This document shows positions 1 through 7,653 of a DNA stretch of 39,446 bases, piece by piece. The DNA lies in assembly GCF_000498955.2 (NCBI RefSeq), contig NZ_AYGX02000083.1, forward strand, positions 1-39,446, given 5' to 3'. Position 1 is the first letter of the stretch, and each line of letters opens with the position of its first letter. The position numbers and the translations under genes were made by a program. This DNA comes from Lactiplantibacillus fabifermentans DSM 21115 (lineage in GTDB: Bacteria; Bacillota; Bacilli; Lactobacillales; Lactobacillaceae). The notes beneath the pieces are model-generated. The model saw only the letters and a program-made list of their open reading frames with translations. It ran no database searches and was not told the origin of the DNA.

Positions 1-47
1 AGGTTATGCTGAACAATTTGTCCAAAAATTCGGATTAAATTTGCAAT

Positions 48-98
48 CTACCAGATACATTAATAATTTGCATTCTGGTAGTTTATGTATATTATAAT
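48..98 (+). promoter_or_regulatory. Putative promoter and inverted repeat ahead of the GntR gene
   Basis: An 8-bp inverted repeat (CTACCAGA at 48-55, TCTGGTAG at 74-81) precedes the regulator gene. A possible -35 TTGCAT at 68-73 and -10 TATTAT at 90-95 (16-bp spacer) overlap its right half, so it could be an operator. It could also be the remains of a terminator of a gene left of the window. Sequence inspection only. Confidence 0.35.
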
Positions 99-146
99 GG
101 CATAGCGTCATATGATTTTATTAATATGCAATTTGGAGTGATGACG

Positions 147-836
147 ATGATAAGCGGAACTTTGTATCAAAAAACTGCCGCCGATATTAAGAAAAATATT
201 TTGGCCGGAAAATATGAAGTTGGGACGCTGATTCCCACCGAAAATGAATTAGAAACGATGTATGGGGTTAGCAAGATTACGATTCGCAAGGCCGTTGAAT
301 TGCTGGTCGCAGAAGGTTATTTAGAAAAAAAAAGTGGCATTGGGACTAAAGTCATCAGTAATAACTTGTTCAACAAGTTATCCAAAGCCAAGTCCTATTC
401 GTCAATCGTGAATGAATATGGTGACTTATCCAAGACTATTTTAAAAATTAAGTTAGTTGATCCACAAGGAACGCCATTTGCCGCTTCGGGACAACCAGTT
501 TTATATATCAAGCGGTTATACGCCTTAAACCAGACGCCCTTTATTATCTTTGAACACTACTTGCCCAATGTCGGCATTCAAAGTGGGTTGAAAGATTTGC
601 GGCACCAGTCGCTCTACAAAATCTTAAAAGATAGTGGTCAAGATGTGCATAATTTTAATGATCAATTCCGGGCCGTGAAGTTGTCGGCGGCTGACCAAAA
701 GACCTTAGCCACGACAGAAGAAATCGGCTTAAAGCGGATTCGGCAAGGGTATGACCGCCTTGGCAATTTGATTGAATACTCGTTAGCGATTTACGATACG
801 AATAAATTTCCCTATGAAATCGAATATGAAATTTAG
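147..836 (+). CDS. GntR-family (HutC/UTRA) transcriptional regulator
   Basis: About 229 residues. The N-terminal winged helix-turn-helix has the GntR pattern: AADIKKNILAGKYEVGTLIP, then PTENELETMYGVSKITIRKAVELL. It is followed by a UTRA ligand-binding domain covering the rest, ending in a strand typical of the family (IEYSLAIYDTNKFPYEIE). The start is placed at the ATG at 147 because GGAG at 135-138 is 8 nt upstream of it; an ATG at 126 would leave that site inside the gene. UTRA regulators generally respond to phosphorylated sugars. The gene lies directly upstream of, and co-directional with, the PTS/amino-sugar-acid operon, so it is the probable local regulator (inference). A perfect palindrome in the gap to the next gene is a good operator candidate. 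Confidence 0.9.
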   Translation: MISGTLYQKTAADIKKNILAGKYEVGTLIPTENELETMYGVSKITIRKAVELLVAEGYLEKKSGIGTKVISNNLFNKLSKAKSYSSIVNEYGDLSKTILKIKLVDPQGTPFAASGQPVLYIKRLYALNQTPFIIFEHYLPNVGIQSGLKDLRHQSLYKILKDSGQDVHNFNDQFRAVKLSAADQKTLATTEEIGLKRIRQGYDRLGNLIEYSLAIYDTNKFPYEIEYEI

Positions 837-869
837 ATTTTTATATTTGAATATTTCAATTTAAAACGT

Positions 870-883
870 GTTAAGCGTTTACA
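870..883 (+). promoter_or_regulatory. cre-like site (CcpA) before the PTS operon
   Basis: GTTAAGCGTTTACA matches the cre consensus TGWAARCGYTWNCA at 12 of 14 positions; only the first two bases deviate. It overlaps the probable -35 region of the promoter whose -10 is TATAAT at 893-898. It suggests carbon catabolite repression of the operon, by inference. Confidence 0.5.
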
Positions 884-907
884 TCATAACATTATAATGT
901 TATGATG
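882..907. promoter_or_regulatory. Perfect 26-bp palindrome over the operon promoter (operator candidate)
   Basis: The half-site CATCATAACATTA (882-894) is followed without a spacer by its exact reverse complement (895-907). A TATAAT hexamer at 893-898 lies at its centre, so a bound dimer would cover the -10 element. The neighbouring GntR/UTRA protein is the likely ligand. The palindrome ends about 14 bp before the GGAGGG ribosome binding site of the EIIC gene. Confidence 0.65.
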
Positions 908-934
908 ATTACGAAATTGAGGAGGGACTTTTTA

Positions 935-2212
935 ATGGATAATTTTGTGAACATGCTCAACGCGAAAGTGTTACCCTTTGCGAACAAAATGGGTACCCAG
1001 CGCCACATGACGGCGATTCGGAAAGGGATTATTTCAACGTTACCGCTGACGATTGTCGGGTCGTTTTTCACGCTGATCAACAACATCCCCATCGAAGCGG
1101 TCGCCAAAGTCATGCAACCGTACCAAGAAATCTTGGATATTCCGTTTCGATATACGGTCGGTATCTTGGCCTTGTATGCCACGTTTGGGATTGCGTCATC
1201 ATTGGCGGAAAGCTACAAACTAGATAAGTTGACCAACGGGGTGTTGGCGGTCTTGGCATTCTTAGTCTCAACGGCGGCCCCGATTCATGTGGTCAAAGGG
1301 GCTAAAGGGGTTATCGATGCGGGTCGGTATATAAATATCGCCAATTTGAGCGCGTCTTCTTTGTTTGCGTCAATTGTAACCGGTTTATTGAGTGTTGAAA
1401 TCTATCGGTTCTTAAAAAATAAGAACATCACGATTAAGATGCCGGCCGGGGTACCACCGGAAGTTTCCAATTCATTCGTCGCTTTAATTCCGGCCGCGGT
1501 TATCTTGTTACTTTTCTGGGTATTACGCTATATTTTGAATTTCAATATCGCGTCGGCTTTGAGTACGATTTTAATGCCATTAAAGGGCATCTTAGTTGGG
1601 AATAGTCTGATAGGTGGCTTGTTAACCATCTTCTTAATTACTGGTTTTTGGACGTTAGGGATTCACGGGGCCGCCATTATGGACCCCATCGTGCGGCCAT
1701 TCTGGGAAATGTCGATTGCGCAAAATATGAGTGAATTCGCTGGTGGGACGAGCGCTAACCATCTCTCCACCATCTTCACGGAACAATTCTTACAATGGTT
1801 CATTTGGATTGGGGGTGCCGGGGGGACGTTAGCGTTAGTCGTCTTGTTCATGTTCTCCAAGTCCGCCTATTTGAAAGATTTAGGTAAACTGGCAATCTTA
1901 CCAGGTCTGTTCAATATCAATGAACCCATCGTCTTTGGGGCCCCAATCGTGATGAACCCCATCTTAGGAATTCCGTTCATCGTCGGCCCATTAGTAACTG
2001 GGACCTTGTCCTATATCATGACGGTCACCGGGGTCGTACCGATGATGATGTTACGGCTGCCATTTACGATGCCCGGACCATTAGGGGCTTTTCTAAGTAC
2101 GAACTGGAGCGTCCCGGCATTGATTCTGTCGTGTGTCAACTTCATTATCGACTTAGCCATTTACTACCCATTCTTTAAAGTATTTGAAAAACAACAACTC
2201 GAAAAGGAGTAA
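935..2212 (+). CDS. PTS sugar transporter EIIC, cellobiose/lactose superfamily
   Basis: About 425 residues, the usual length of CelB-type EIIC. It shows many hydrophobic segments and the family signatures FWTLGIHGAAIMDP (middle) and FNINEPIVFGAPIVMNP (C-terminal third, the substrate-site NEP loop). The start at 935 follows GAGGAGGG; an in-frame upstream ATG at 902 lies within the palindrome and has no such site. It should translocate and, together with EIIA and EIIB, phosphorylate a beta-linked saccharide. No EIIA or EIIB gene is in the window, so those would act in trans. It is the first gene of a tightly coupled operon. The operon enzymes suggest a substrate other than plain cellobiose (inference). 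Confidence 0.92.
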   Translation: MDNFVNMLNAKVLPFANKMGTQRHMTAIRKGIISTLPLTIVGSFFTLINNIPIEAVAKVMQPYQEILDIPFRYTVGILALYATFGIASSLAESYKLDKLTNGVLAVLAFLVSTAAPIHVVKGAKGVIDAGRYINIANLSASSLFASIVTGLLSVEIYRFLKNKNITIKMPAGVPPEVSNSFVALIPAAVILLLFWVLRYILNFNIASALSTILMPLKGILVGNSLIGGLLTIFLITGFWTLGIHGAAIMDPIVRPFWEMSIAQNMSEFAGGTSANHLSTIFTEQFLQWFIWIGGAGGTLALVVLFMFSKSAYLKDLGKLAILPGLFNINEPIVFGAPIVMNPILGIPFIVGPLVTGTLSYIMTVTGVVPMMMLRLPFTMPGPLGAFLSTNWSVPALILSCVNFIIDLAIYYPFFKVFEKQQLEKE

Positions 2213-2216
2213 GCGC

Positions 2217-2483
2217 ATGTATTACTTGATTGGTTTAGCGGCCTTTTTCATCATTAGTGAAATCATGGTCGCCAAAAAGCTGGTGCCAGCGTGGTTAACG
2301 AACATTTCGGCTGGTAAAACAATCTGGCGTTCCGTCCTAATCTTATGTGGCGTGGCCATTATCGGCATGATTTTTAAACTGGCGATTCCACTCACTATCT
2401 TGGCGACGATTTATTTAGCTACAGTAATTTCGAATAAATATTTAACGATTTTTTCAAAAATGGAAGCTGGTAAGAAAATATGA
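2217..2483 (+). CDS. Small membrane protein of unknown function in the PTS operon
   Basis: 88 residues with an N-terminal hydrophobic segment (YYLIGLAAFFIISEIMVA) and a second hydrophobic half (about 35-75: SVLILCGVAIIGMIFKLAIP and onwards). The start at 2217 follows AAGGAG, which lies at the end of the EIIC gene. Its stop overlaps the next start as ATGA (2480-2483), so it is translationally coupled. I do not recognise a family. Position between EIIC and the glycosidase suggests an accessory to the transporter, but that is only inference. Confidence 0.8.
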   Translation: MYYLIGLAAFFIISEIMVAKKLVPAWLTNISAGKTIWRSVLILCGVAIIGMIFKLAIPLTILATIYLATVISNKYLTIFSKMEAGKKI

Positions 2484-3571
2484 CTAAACGTACTTTAGGA
2501 GTGTCCATTTACCCGGACCACAGTGATCCGGCGGCTGATAAAAAATATTTAGCAACGGCCGCTGAAAATGGCTTTACGCGGATTTTTATGAGTATGTTAG
2601 AAGTCAGCGATGGTAAAGCCGCCGTTACTGCGAAGTATCAAGATTTGATTAGCTATGCCAAAACGTTAGGCTTTACAACCACCTTAGATGTGGCGCCTAG
2701 TATTTTTGACCAACTGGGCATCTCCTATCAAGATTTGAGTTTCTTTGCCGAACTTGGTGCTGATGGCATTCGCTTAGACGAAGGGTTCGATGGCCGTCAA
2801 GAAGCATTGATTTCATTTAATCCGCAAGAACTTAACATTGAACTCAACATGAGTAATAACGTCGATTATTTAAATAATATTCTGTCTTATAACGCCAATG
2901 ACCCATTCATTTATGGTTGTCATAACTTTTATCCCCAGCGCGGGACTGGTCTACCGCTCGACTTTTTCGTCGCCTGCTCGGAACGCTTTAAAAATCATGG
3001 CATTGAAACAGCGGCCTTTGTGACCTCACCAGCCGGGACGATTGGGCCGTGGAGTATTAACGATGGCTTACCAACACTGGAAATGCATCGCGACTTGCCA
3101 CTCAGCCTACAAACGCAGCATTTATTTGCGACGAACTTGATTGACTGCGTCCTAATTGGTAACGCCTATGCTTCTGATGAAGAACTACAACAACTCGGCG
3201 CATTGAATCGTTATCAGTTAACTTTACCCGTGCAAGTGAACACGACGGCTAGTCCGGTTGAAAAAGAAATCATGCTAACGGCTCAACATGTGCGGCGCGG
3301 CGATATTACTGATCAAGTGGTCCGTTCGACGGAAGTGCGCAAAACATACGCAGATGTTGCGAACCCGCAACACGGCGCCACCCATGATTTTCAACGGGGC
3401 GATGTGGTTATTGGCAACGATTCGTTTGGTAAATATAAGAATGAATTACAAATCGTGTTGCAGCCCCATCATGACGAGCGCAAAAACTTAGTCGGGACGA
3501 TTTCTGATACGGCAGCATTCTTGCTCGATTACGTGACCCCGTGGGCGAAGTTTAAATTGGAGGCAATTTAA
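2480..3571 (+). CDS. MupG-like (DUF871) 6-phospho-glycosidase
   Basis: 363 residues, full length for the DUF871/MupG family: a TIM-barrel N-terminal domain (LGVSIYPD at the start, IRLDEGFDG near 100, HNFYPQRGTGL near 155) and a C-terminal domain of about 120 residues. The characterised member, staphylococcal MupG, hydrolyses MurNAc-6-phosphate-GlcNAc. Here the gene sits behind a CelB-type EIIC instead of a MurNAc-type PTS, and no MurQ etherase is nearby, so the true substrate may differ. By inference it splits the imported 6-phospho-disaccharide into a sugar-6-phosphate and an unphosphorylated sugar acid. A clear paralog is at 11470-12561, with strong similarity across the barrel (SYxDLSFF, HNFYPQ, GNAYAS). 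Confidence 0.88.
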   Translation: MTKRTLGVSIYPDHSDPAADKKYLATAAENGFTRIFMSMLEVSDGKAAVTAKYQDLISYAKTLGFTTTLDVAPSIFDQLGISYQDLSFFAELGADGIRLDEGFDGRQEALISFNPQELNIELNMSNNVDYLNNILSYNANDPFIYGCHNFYPQRGTGLPLDFFVACSERFKNHGIETAAFVTSPAGTIGPWSINDGLPTLEMHRDLPLSLQTQHLFATNLIDCVLIGNAYASDEELQQLGALNRYQLTLPVQVNTTASPVEKEIMLTAQHVRRGDITDQVVRSTEVRKTYADVANPQHGATHDFQRGDVVIGNDSFGKYKNELQIVLQPHHDERKNLVGTISDTAAFLLDYVTPWAKFKLEAI

Positions 3572-3572
3572 C

Positions 3573-4688
3573 ATGACGGATTTATACGTAAAAAATGGCC
3601 GTGACGCTAGCGGTCAACCGTTGGAGGTCCTCATTAGTGGAGGAGTCATTACCCAAGTCGGGGCTCATTTGGATGATACTAGTGCGACGGAAGTCTTAGA
3701 CGTCGATGGTGCCATTATTTCAGCGGGATGGATTGATGATCATACGCACTGTTATGAAAAATTAACCTTGTATTATGATGACCCCGATTTAGATGGCTAT
3801 ACGACCGGAGTGACGACCGTGATTGATGCCGGGTCAACTGGGGCCGATAATATCGCGGACTTTTATGAACGGACGCGGGCTAAGAAAACTAACGTCTATG
3901 CGATGATTAATATTTCTAAAACCGGGATTTTAGCGCAGGACGAATTAGGTGACATGGCCCGGCTGCAATTTGACCCGTTACAAATGGCCATTAGTAAATA
4001 TCCAGACTTTATTGTCGGTTTGAAAGCGCGAATTAGTAAGTCGGTCGTCGTCGACAATGGTATTGAACCACTGAAAGTTGCCAAAGATTTTCAACAACGG
4101 TTACGGCAACGGTTGCCTTTAATGGTACACGTCGGGACTAACCCGCCGGACTTAGATGAAATTATGTCACAACTGACGCGCGGCGATATTATGACCCACT
4201 GTTTTAATGGCAAAGCGAACGGTATTTTAGCGGCTGATGACCAAGTTAAGGACTTCGTTAAACGGGGGTACGCAGCGGGCATTGTTTTTGACATTGGTCA
4301 CGGGACGGACAGTTTTAACTTCCATACGGCAACTATTGCCAAGCAAAATCAATTAACACCGGCGACCTTGAGTACGGATATTTATCACCATAATCGTGAA
4401 GCGGGTCCCGTCTATAACATGGCAACGTGTATTGAAAAAATGTTATATCTCGGGTATCCGTTAACAACTGTCTTGCCAATGATTACGAGCCATCCCGCGC
4501 ACAACTTTAACCTGGCACGTAAAGGAGAACTCAAGAGTGGTTATGATGGTGATTTGACGATCTTCAACGTGACTCCCGGACACCATGAATTAACGGATTC
4601 CAACGGCAATACCGCCACGGCGACGACGTTAGTCCAACCACAATATAGCGTCATCGGCGGGCACGTTTATCAGATTGGGGGACATTAA
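3573..4688 (+). CDS. Amidohydrolase/deacetylase, EF_0837 type
   Basis: 371 residues of the dihydroorotase-like amidohydrolase superfamily. Metal-binding motifs are intact: HTH (H57, H59) in WIDDHTHCYEK, a probable carboxylated lysine K151 in VGLKARISK, histidines in LMVHVGTNPP and IMTHCFNG, and the catalytic aspartate in LSTDIYHHN. The family regularly neighbours DgaE/DgaF-like genes (EF_0837-0839 set) and is usually described as a deacetylase. Here it probably removes the N-acetyl group of an amino-sugar acid to give the substrate for the next enzyme (inference). It starts 1 nt after the previous stop, with GGAGG at the end of the upstream gene. Confidence 0.85.
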   Translation: MTDLYVKNGRDASGQPLEVLISGGVITQVGAHLDDTSATEVLDVDGAIISAGWIDDHTHCYEKLTLYYDDPDLDGYTTGVTTVIDAGSTGADNIADFYERTRAKKTNVYAMINISKTGILAQDELGDMARLQFDPLQMAISKYPDFIVGLKARISKSVVVDNGIEPLKVAKDFQQRLRQRLPLMVHVGTNPPDLDEIMSQLTRGDIMTHCFNGKANGILAADDQVKDFVKRGYAAGIVFDIGHGTDSFNFHTATIAKQNQLTPATLSTDIYHHNREAGPVYNMATCIEKMLYLGYPLTTVLPMITSHPAHNFNLARKGELKSGYDGDLTIFNVTPGHHELTDSNGNTATATTLVQPQYSVIGGHVYQIGGH

Positions 4689-4692
4689 CTAG

Positions 4693-5778
4693 ATGGATAT
4701 TTATGAAAAATACCAATTAAAACATGTCATCAACGCAGATGGCAAGATGACGATTTTAGGCGTTTCCAAAGTTTCGGATGATGTTGTGGCGGCCCAAAAA
4801 TTGGGAGCGCAAAACTTCTTTGAAATGGCTGACCTAGTCGTGCAAACTGGTCAATACGTCGCTAAATTAGTGGGCGCCGAAGATGGCTTAATCGTCAACT
4901 CAGCTTCTGCCGGGATTGCGCAAGTCATTGCCGGTTTGATTGGGCAAGGTAGTTTATACCATGTCTATCATCCATATACCGACCGTATCACCAAGCGTGA
5001 AGTAATCATGCCAATGGGCCACGATGTCGATTACGGCGCGCCGATGGACGTTATGTTGAGCGTCGCGGGGGCCAAGATGGTGCCGGCGGGTTACGCCAAT
5101 ATGTGTACACCGGAACATCTGGCGATGCAAATTACGGATCAAACGGCGGCCATCTTATATATCAAGAGTCATCATACGGTGCAAAAGAGTATGTTGTCGA
5201 TTCCGGCGGCGATTGAGGTCGCCCATCAACATGGCTTGCCGTTAATCTTAGATGCGGCGGCGGAATCTGACTTGACTAAGTATCTCAAAATGGGCGTCGA
5301 CGTGGTGGTATACAGTGGCGCTAAAGCCATCGAAGGTCCAGCTTCCGGGGTCGTCTTCGGTAAGGCCCGCTATATTGAATGGGCGCGCCTTCAAAGTAAA
5401 GGCATGGGCCGAGCGATGAAGATTGGTAAGGAAAATATCATCGGCTTGACTCAGGCAATTGAGCAATACTTACAAGTGGGCCCCGAAACTGGGGAACATA
5501 TGCGGGCGCGCCTAGAACCATTCGTGGCCGACTTACAACAAATTAAGGGCCTTACGGTTAGTATCGCGCAAGATGGCGCTGGCCGCCCGATTTATCGGGC
5601 GAGTGTTAAAACGGACCGTGCTAGCGAGATTTGTGACCAATTACGGCACGGTCAACCCGCAATTTATGCCCGGGAATACCGGGTTAATGAAGGCATTATT
5701 GAATTTGATATTCGTGCCGTGGATGCGAATGAAATGGCACAAATTGTTACTAGTCTTAAAAACATTATGGAGGGGTAA
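4693..5778 (+). CDS. DgaE-like PLP-dependent ammonia-lyase (D-glucosaminate type)
   Basis: 361 residues, a SelA-related fold-type I PLP enzyme. The Schiff-base lysine is K211 in YSGAKAIEGPASG, preceded by ILDAAAESDL, which supplies the cofactor-binding aspartate. DgaE of Salmonella converts D-glucosaminate-6-phosphate to 2-keto-3-deoxygluconate-6-phosphate plus ammonia. This homolog, followed by an aldolase and a KDG kinase, probably deaminates an amino-sugar acid. Because a kinase is encoded two genes downstream, the substrate may be unphosphorylated glucosaminate (inference). Spacing is 4 nt to the upstream gene and 3 nt to the downstream one. Confidence 0.85.
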   Translation: MDIYEKYQLKHVINADGKMTILGVSKVSDDVVAAQKLGAQNFFEMADLVVQTGQYVAKLVGAEDGLIVNSASAGIAQVIAGLIGQGSLYHVYHPYTDRITKREVIMPMGHDVDYGAPMDVMLSVAGAKMVPAGYANMCTPEHLAMQITDQTAAILYIKSHHTVQKSMLSIPAAIEVAHQHGLPLILDAAAESDLTKYLKMGVDVVVYSGAKAIEGPASGVVFGKARYIEWARLQSKGMGRAMKIGKENIIGLTQAIEQYLQVGPETGEHMRARLEPFVADLQQIKGLTVSIAQDGAGRPIYRASVKTDRASEICDQLRHGQPAIYAREYRVNEGIIEFDIRAVDANEMAQIVTSLKNIMEG

Positions 5779-5781
5779 ATC

Positions 5782-6516
5782 ATGGAATTAAAACCAAATT
5801 ACTTAGCAAATGGCATCTGTTTAAACGTCTTAGCCAACTCAGTCGAAAATGCGAAGGCTTGTTATGATGCCGCGGAAGGCCACGTCGTCTTAGGGGTCTT
5901 AACCAAGAACTATCCAACCGATGAAGCGGCGATTGAAGATATGTTGAAATATAAGGCTGAAATCAACAATGCCGTTTCCGTTGGCTTAGGCGCCGGAGAT
6001 CCCAACCAAAGTGCGATGGTCGTGCGGGTAGCGGAAGCTGTACAACCACAACACGTTAACCAAGTTTTTACCGGAGTGGGTGCCAGCCGTGCACGGTTAG
6101 GCCAAACCGAAACCATTATTAACGGGTTAGTCTCACCCACTGGCAAAGTCGGTGTGGTTAATATCGCAACGGGTCCATTGAGCAGTCAAACAACGCCAAC
6201 GGAAGTACCGATTGAAACGGCGATTGCGCTCCTAAAAGATATGGGTGGTTCGTCGATTAAGTTCTTCCCAATGAAGGGGTTAGCGCATATCGAAGAATTC
6301 AAGGCTGTGGCGCAAGCCTGTGCCGACCATGACTTCGACTTGGAACCAACTGGTGGCATTGATTTAGAAAACTTTGAACAAATCGTCAAGATTGCTAAAG
6401 ACGCGGGCGTTAAGCGCATTATTCCGCATGTTTACAGTTCGATTATCGATAAAGCAACCGGCGATACACGTCCAGAAGATGTTGCTAAATTATATGCTAT
6501 GATTCAACAATTTTAA
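5782..6516 (+). CDS. DgaF-like 2-dehydro-3-deoxy-6-phosphogluconate aldolase
   Basis: 244 residues, EF_0839/DgaF family. The probable Schiff-base lysine is K160 in GGSSIKFFPMKG, followed by the phosphate-site region LEPTGGIDLENF. The expected reaction is KDPG to pyruvate plus glyceraldehyde-3-phosphate. A GGAGGGG ribosome binding site lies at the end of the dgaE-like gene. The family is distinct from the classical Eda aldolase and is found with DgaE. Cytosolic; no membrane segment. Confidence 0.88.
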   Translation: MELKPNYLANGICLNVLANSVENAKACYDAAEGHVVLGVLTKNYPTDEAAIEDMLKYKAEINNAVSVGLGAGDPNQSAMVVRVAEAVQPQHVNQVFTGVGASRARLGQTETIINGLVSPTGKVGVVNIATGPLSSQTTPTEVPIETAIALLKDMGGSSIKFFPMKGLAHIEEFKAVAQACADHDFDLEPTGGIDLENFEQIVKIAKDAGVKRIIPHVYSSIIDKATGDTRPEDVAKLYAMIQQF

Positions 6517-6525
6517 GGTGTCGCG

Positions 6526-7518
6526 ATGAAAATTTTAGCTTTTGGGGAAGTGTTATTACGCTTAACCGTCCCTGAACAACTGTTGTTGGAACAAAGTGAT
6601 GTCGTGCGGATGTCGACCGTCGGCACGGGCGTCAACTTATTAGGTAGTCTCGCACACTTCGGTTATCCAACGGCCATCATGACGAAACTTCCGGCCAATC
6701 ATCTCGGACTCAAGGTTGCCGCTGATTTACGACGACTCGGCATTAGTGATGAATTTGTGGGCTACACCGGTGGTCATCTAGGGAGTTTCTTCGTGGAGCT
6801 CGGCCACGGCTCGCGGCCTGAACGGGTCACTTATCAAGACCGCTTAGCCAGTTCTTTCTGTCAAGCGGACGTCAGTGACTATGATTTAGAAGCGGCCTTA
6901 GTCGGCGTCGATTACGTGCATATTTGCGGAATCGCGTTGAGCTTAACGGACCAAACGCGTTCCGTTGTGACCCGGTTAAGTGAGTTGGCGCATGCTAAAG
7001 GGATTACCGTGTGTTTCGACTTTAATTATCGGATGAGTTTGAATGCTGGTAATACCCATGCCACGATGAAAGCCCGCTATCAACAAGTTTTGCAACAAGC
7101 GGATGTCGTTTTCGGCAGTCGGCGTGATTTGACGGATTTATTAGATTACCCTGATTTACCCGATGCTGAGCTCTTTGCCCAATTCACGAATGATTTTAAC
7201 ATTAGTTACTTCGCGGGTAGTCGGCGAACCTTTGAAGCGCATGATAAGTATTTCCAAGGCTTTATCATGCACGATGGTGAATTGTATCAATCCAAACCGC
7301 GGGAACTAAAAATCTTAGATCGCATTGGGAGTGGTGATGCTTTTGCGAGCGGCATCATCACGGGCCTAATCGAGCAATGGACCTTTGATAAGACTTTGGA
7401 ATTTGCGGTTGCCAATTCAGTGCTCACGCAAGAAACTTTGAATGATACCCCCATCTTTGACAAGGCCGATATTTTCCGGTACTTAGATTCGGATGGTAAA
7501 AATGAATTGATTCGTTAG
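6526..7518 (+). CDS. kdgK: PfkB-family sugar kinase, probable 2-keto-3-deoxygluconate kinase
   Basis: 330 residues, ribokinase/PfkB fold. The C-terminal signature is LDRIGSGDAFASGI with the catalytic base D271, and an N-terminal glycine motif precedes the sugar lid (VGTGVNLLGSLAHFGY). It closes the operon next to the KDPG aldolase, so KDG is the natural substrate; the name rests on context as well as family. A kinase is only needed if the DgaE-like product is not already phosphorylated, which is informative about the pathway. It starts 9 nt after the aldolase stop. Confidence 0.82.
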   Translation: MKILAFGEVLLRLTVPEQLLLEQSDVVRMSTVGTGVNLLGSLAHFGYPTAIMTKLPANHLGLKVAADLRRLGISDEFVGYTGGHLGSFFVELGHGSRPERVTYQDRLASSFCQADVSDYDLEAALVGVDYVHICGIALSLTDQTRSVVTRLSELAHAKGITVCFDFNYRMSLNAGNTHATMKARYQQVLQQADVVFGSRRDLTDLLDYPDLPDAELFAQFTNDFNISYFAGSRRTFEAHDKYFQGFIMHDGELYQSKPRELKILDRIGSGDAFASGIITGLIEQWTFDKTLEFAVANSVLTQETLNDTPIFDKADIFRYLDSDGKNELIR

Positions 7519-7525
7519 TGTCTTT

Positions 7526-7625
7526 GGGTTGACGTTGCGGCTACAAAAATAGTAAAAAGTGAATGGGTACCTGATGAAATTTCAACTTTATCGGGTGCTC
7601 ATTTTTGAGTTAAGCGTAGTCTGTT
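7526..7625. repeat. Family B hairpin repeat, degenerate copy (B1)
   Basis: This copy in the convergent gap after the kinase gene resembles the other family B copies: GGGTACCTGATGAAA, then an imperfect return arm TATCGGGTGCTC, then TTTTTGAGTTAAGCGTAGT. The upstream flank GACGTTGCGGCTACAAAAAT resembles the flank of the copy near 27,000. The stem has several mismatches, so it has decayed. It may still act as a terminator for the operon. Confidence 0.6.
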
Positions 7626-7653
7626 TTATTGACTAAAGGCCGCTCTGACTGGT

